Shown here piece by piece: positions 6,709 to 9,878 of a stretch of 9,878 nt of DNA. The notes below the pieces were generated by a model that was not told the origin of the DNA, did no database searches, and saw only the letters and a list, made by a program, of their open reading frames with translations. Positions within the stretch are counted from its first letter, which is position 1, and every line of letters begins with the position of its first letter. Source of the DNA: an uncultured Bacillota bacterium. GTDB lineage: Bacteria > Bacillota > Sulfobacillia > UBA995 > UBA9673. The stretch spans positions 1-9,878 of the forward strand of contig CALMHV010000397.1 of NCBI GenBank assembly GCA_937863905.1. Reading direction: 5' to 3'. Made by a program: the position numbers and the translations under genes.

Positions 6709-7206
6709 GTGGAGTTCAGTACCAACGAACTAATCTGGGCGATAATCAACTTCGTCGTGTTCTTCGCGCTCCTCCGTCTCTTTCTCTATCGCCCGGTTCT
6801 GAAGCTTCTTGACGCGCGACGCGAGGAGATACGGAACAACCTGGCCCAGGCCGAGACGGCCCGTCAGGAGGCCGAGGCGGCCCGCGCGGAGTACGAGCGC
6901 CAGGCCGTCAAGGCCAGAGATGAAGCACAGGCGGTCATCAGCCGGGCGCAGGCCACCGCCGACAAGACCAAGGACGAACTGCTGTCCCAGGCCCAGAAGC
7001 AGTCGCAAGAGATGATAGAACGGGCCCAGAAGGCCATCACCAGCGAGAAGGACCGGGCCCTGAACGAGATACGGCAGGAGATTGCCGACCTCGCCGTGAT
7101 GGCGGCGAGCAAGGTCGTGGAGCGGTCGCTCGACGTGGAACAGCACCGCGAGATGGTCAACGACCTGGTCAAGAAGATGCCCGGGTCGGCCGGTAAGGCC
7201 AATTAG
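6709..7206 (+). CDS. atpF: F-type ATP synthase subunit b
   Basis: Subunit b is the peripheral stalk that links subunit a to delta/alpha and resists rotor torque. The 165-residue protein has one N-terminal membrane helix (about 8-26, LIWAIINFVVFFALLRLFL), then RPVLKLLDARREEIRNNL, the usual membrane-proximal motif, and a long charged, Ala/Glu/Arg/Gln-rich coiled coil to the C-terminus. Length and layout are ordinary, with no fusion to delta and no second b gene in view. I chose GTG 6709 because GGGAGG at 6695-6700 lies 8 bases upstream; an in-frame GTG at 6700 overlaps that site. The gene lies between the two c-subunit genes, which is unusual. Confidence 0.93.
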   Translation: MEFSTNELIWAIINFVVFFALLRLFLYRPVLKLLDARREEIRNNLAQAETARQEAEAARAEYERQAVKARDEAQAVISRAQATADKTKDELLSQAQKQSQEMIERAQKAITSEKDRALNEIRQEIADLAVMAASKVVERSLDVEQHREMVNDLVKKMPGSAGKAN

Positions 7207-7217
7207 GGGGGAGCCCG

Positions 7218-7679
7218 ATGTCGGCCATCGTCCTCTTCGCCGGAGCTAGCGTCCTAGCCATGGCTCTGGCCGCCGTCGGCTCGGCGGCTTCCCAATCGCG
7301 AGCCGCCGCGGCGGCGATGGAGGCTTCCTGGCGCGCCCCCGGCGTCGCCGGCAGTATCCGCACCACGATGATGCTCGGCCTGGTCTTCATGGAGGCCCTG
7401 ACCCTGTTCGTCTTCGCCATTGTCTTTGTTCTGGCGGGGCGGGTCACCCCGGAGAGCGGCCCGTTCGCCGCGGGGGCGGTCCTGGCCATGGCCATCGCGG
7501 CCATCGGTTCGGCCCTGGCTCAGGGCGGCACGGCGGCCTCGGCCCTCAAGGCCACCTGGAAGCGGCCGGAGGAGGCCGGGTCGGCCCGGACGAGCATGAT
7601 GCTCGCCCTGGTCTTCATGGAGGCCCTGACGCTGTTCGTCTTCGCCATCGTCTTCGTCCTGGCCGGACGGGTTGGATAG
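7218..7679 (+). CDS. atpE: Second ATP synthase c subunit, two fused hairpins
   Basis: This 153-residue proteolipid has two hairpins (four helices). It is homologous to the 306-residue c subunit and lies between atpF and atpH, where c genes are not normally found. Glutamates are E59 and E135, and the helix-1 glutamines are Q26 and Q102, so both hairpins keep the full ion-site pair. By hand count, its first 77 residues match hairpin 1 of the long protein at 60 positions, including the start [19 protein letters not shown] and the linker GRVT. Hairpins 1 and 2 of the long protein match each other at 48 of 68. A copy of a two-hairpin ancestor is therefore likely. GGGGGGAG overlaps the atpF stop and lies 4 bases before the ATG, so both c genes should be translated. 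Two hairpins recall the V-type 16-kDa proteolipid, but that form keeps the carboxylate in only one of its hairpins. Confidence 0.94.
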   Translation: MSAIVLFAGASVLAMALAAVGSAASQSRAAAAAMEASWRAPGVAGSIRTTMMLGLVFMEALTLFVFAIVFVLAGRVTPESGPFAAGAVLAMAIAAIGSALAQGGTAASALKATWKRPEEAGSARTSMMLALVFMEALTLFVFAIVFVLAGRVG

Positions 7680-7691
7680 GAGGTATTCCAC

Positions 7692-8306
7692 TTGGCTCAA
7701 GGCAGCGCGGTCGCCCGGCGTTACGCTCAAGCTCTCTTCCAGGCGGCCCAGGGCGCGAAGGCCACGGCCGAGGTCGGGCGCGACCTCAAGACCGCAGTCG
7801 CGGCCATCTGGGATGACGACCGCCTCCGGGTCTTCATGACCGGCGACCGCGTGGCGGCCGAGGCCAAGAAGCGGCTCGTTGCCGGCCTGGCGGCGGCCGT
7901 GGGCGCCGCCGGCCCGGCCAAGGGCTCGCCCGGTGGCCCCAGCCAGGGCGAGGCTCGCGGCCTCCATCTCTTGGTCCGCAACTTCCTTTGGCTCGCCGTG
8001 GACAAGCGGCGGGAAGCTTACGTTCCTGATGTGGCCCGGGCGTACCAGGCCCTGGCCGACCGGGCCGAGGGCCTGGTCGACGTCGAGATCCGCACGGCCG
8101 TGGAACTCGGTGAGGACGGTCGCCGGAAGCTCGGCCTGGCCCTGACCGGGAAACTCGGGCGCCGGGTCCGCGCCAACTTCGTCGTCGACCCGTCGCTCAT
8201 CGGCGGGCTGCAGGTGAAGGTTGACGATCGCCTTTTCGACGCCTCGCTCCGGCGCCGGCTCGAGCGCCTAGGCGAGCATCTAGCGAAGGCAAGGGTGGGT
8301 GTCTAG
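7692..8306 (+). CDS. atpH: F-type ATP synthase subunit delta
   Basis: Delta caps the alpha subunits and binds the top of the b stalk. From the TTG at 7692 it has 204 residues, against about 180 for the family. The N-terminal helical domain begins AVARRYAQALFQAA, the family hallmark. The C-terminal signature DPSLIGGLQVKVDDRLFDASLRRRLERL is clear. The extra length is a Gly/Pro/Ser-rich insert at about residues 70-90 (7899-7961), between helices of the N-terminal domain and probably a flexible loop. AGGAGGT at 7678-7684, an almost perfect ribosome binding site, overlaps the stop of the preceding c gene and lies 7 bases before the TTG, so the TTG start is secure. Confidence 0.93.
   Translation: MAQGSAVARRYAQALFQAAQGAKATAEVGRDLKTAVAAIWDDDRLRVFMTGDRVAAEAKKRLVAGLAAAVGAAGPAKGSPGGPSQGEARGLHLLVRNFLWLAVDKRREAYVPDVARAYQALADRAEGLVDVEIRTAVELGEDGRRKLGLALTGKLGRRVRANFVVDPSLIGGLQVKVDDRLFDASLRRRLERLGEHLAKARVGV

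Positions 8307-9878
<1,572 letters not shown>

Noticed and set aside
5736..7676. CRISPR-like or mobile repeat array suggested by the periodic repeats
   Set aside because: The period is about 228-231 bases, the repeats are in frame, and they encode c-subunit hairpins.
5736..7679. V-type ATPase proteolipids acquired by transfer
   Set aside because: The loop and ion-site sequence is F-type (FMEALT, W(K/R)xP loop), every hairpin has its carboxylate, and the surrounding genes are all F-type.
5736..7679. Sodium-specific c-ring
   Set aside because: The conserved glutamine is present, but the S/T ligands after the glutamate are A and L in all six hairpins.

Overview
This window reads as GC-rich (roughly two-thirds G+C by eye) bacterial chromosome, most likely from a Bacillota-type (Firmicutes) organism. 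The reasons are strong purine-rich Shine-Dalgarno sites, many TTG starts, and the order LysM/M23 envelope peptidase, murA, F-type ATP synthase operon, which recalls the atp - murA - spoIID - spoIIQ neighbourhood of sporulating Firmicutes. The taxonomic call is an inference; there is no rRNA or other marker here.

Layout. (1) 1-265, minus strand: 5' part of an unrecognised secreted protein, divergent from everything else. (2) 266-532: divergent intergenic region with a plausible promoter inside a 7-bp inverted repeat. (3) 533-1933: membrane-anchored LysM / G5-like / M23 peptidoglycan endopeptidase. (4) 1964 (more likely 2027)-3034: membrane-anchored zinc peptidase of the MA-like (gluzincin) type, behind a TATAAT box flanked by two GACGTC palindromes. 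(5) 3016-4287: murA. (6) From 4284 to the right edge: F-type ATP synthase operon in the order atpZ - atpI-like - atpB (a) - c subunit with FOUR fused hairpins - atpF (b) - second c subunit with TWO fused hairpins - atpH (delta) - atpA (alpha, cut by the window edge). atpG, atpD and atpC are expected just beyond. Genes 3016 to the end are tightly packed, with several overlaps, and probably form one transcription unit.

The striking feature is the rotor. A normal F-type c subunit is one hairpin of about 80 residues. Here a 306-residue protein carries four hairpins (period 76-77 residues) and a separate 153-residue protein carries two. The second gene sits between atpF and atpH, where no c gene normally lies. 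All six hairpins keep the ion-binding glutamate and the helix-1 glutamine, unlike the V-type c subunit, where alternate hairpins lose the carboxylate. The c-ring should therefore be built from 4- and 2-hairpin blocks, giving an even number of hairpins with an undiluted ion-binding site in each. The outer-helix core is identical over 18 residues in all six hairpins, while the inner helix diverges. The ion-site sequence resembles the proton-binding chloroplast/cyanobacterial type, so proton coupling is the best guess.

Together the genes cover cell-wall turnover (M23 peptidase), a first step of wall precursor synthesis (murA), and energy conversion at the membrane. About half of the starts appear to be TTG.
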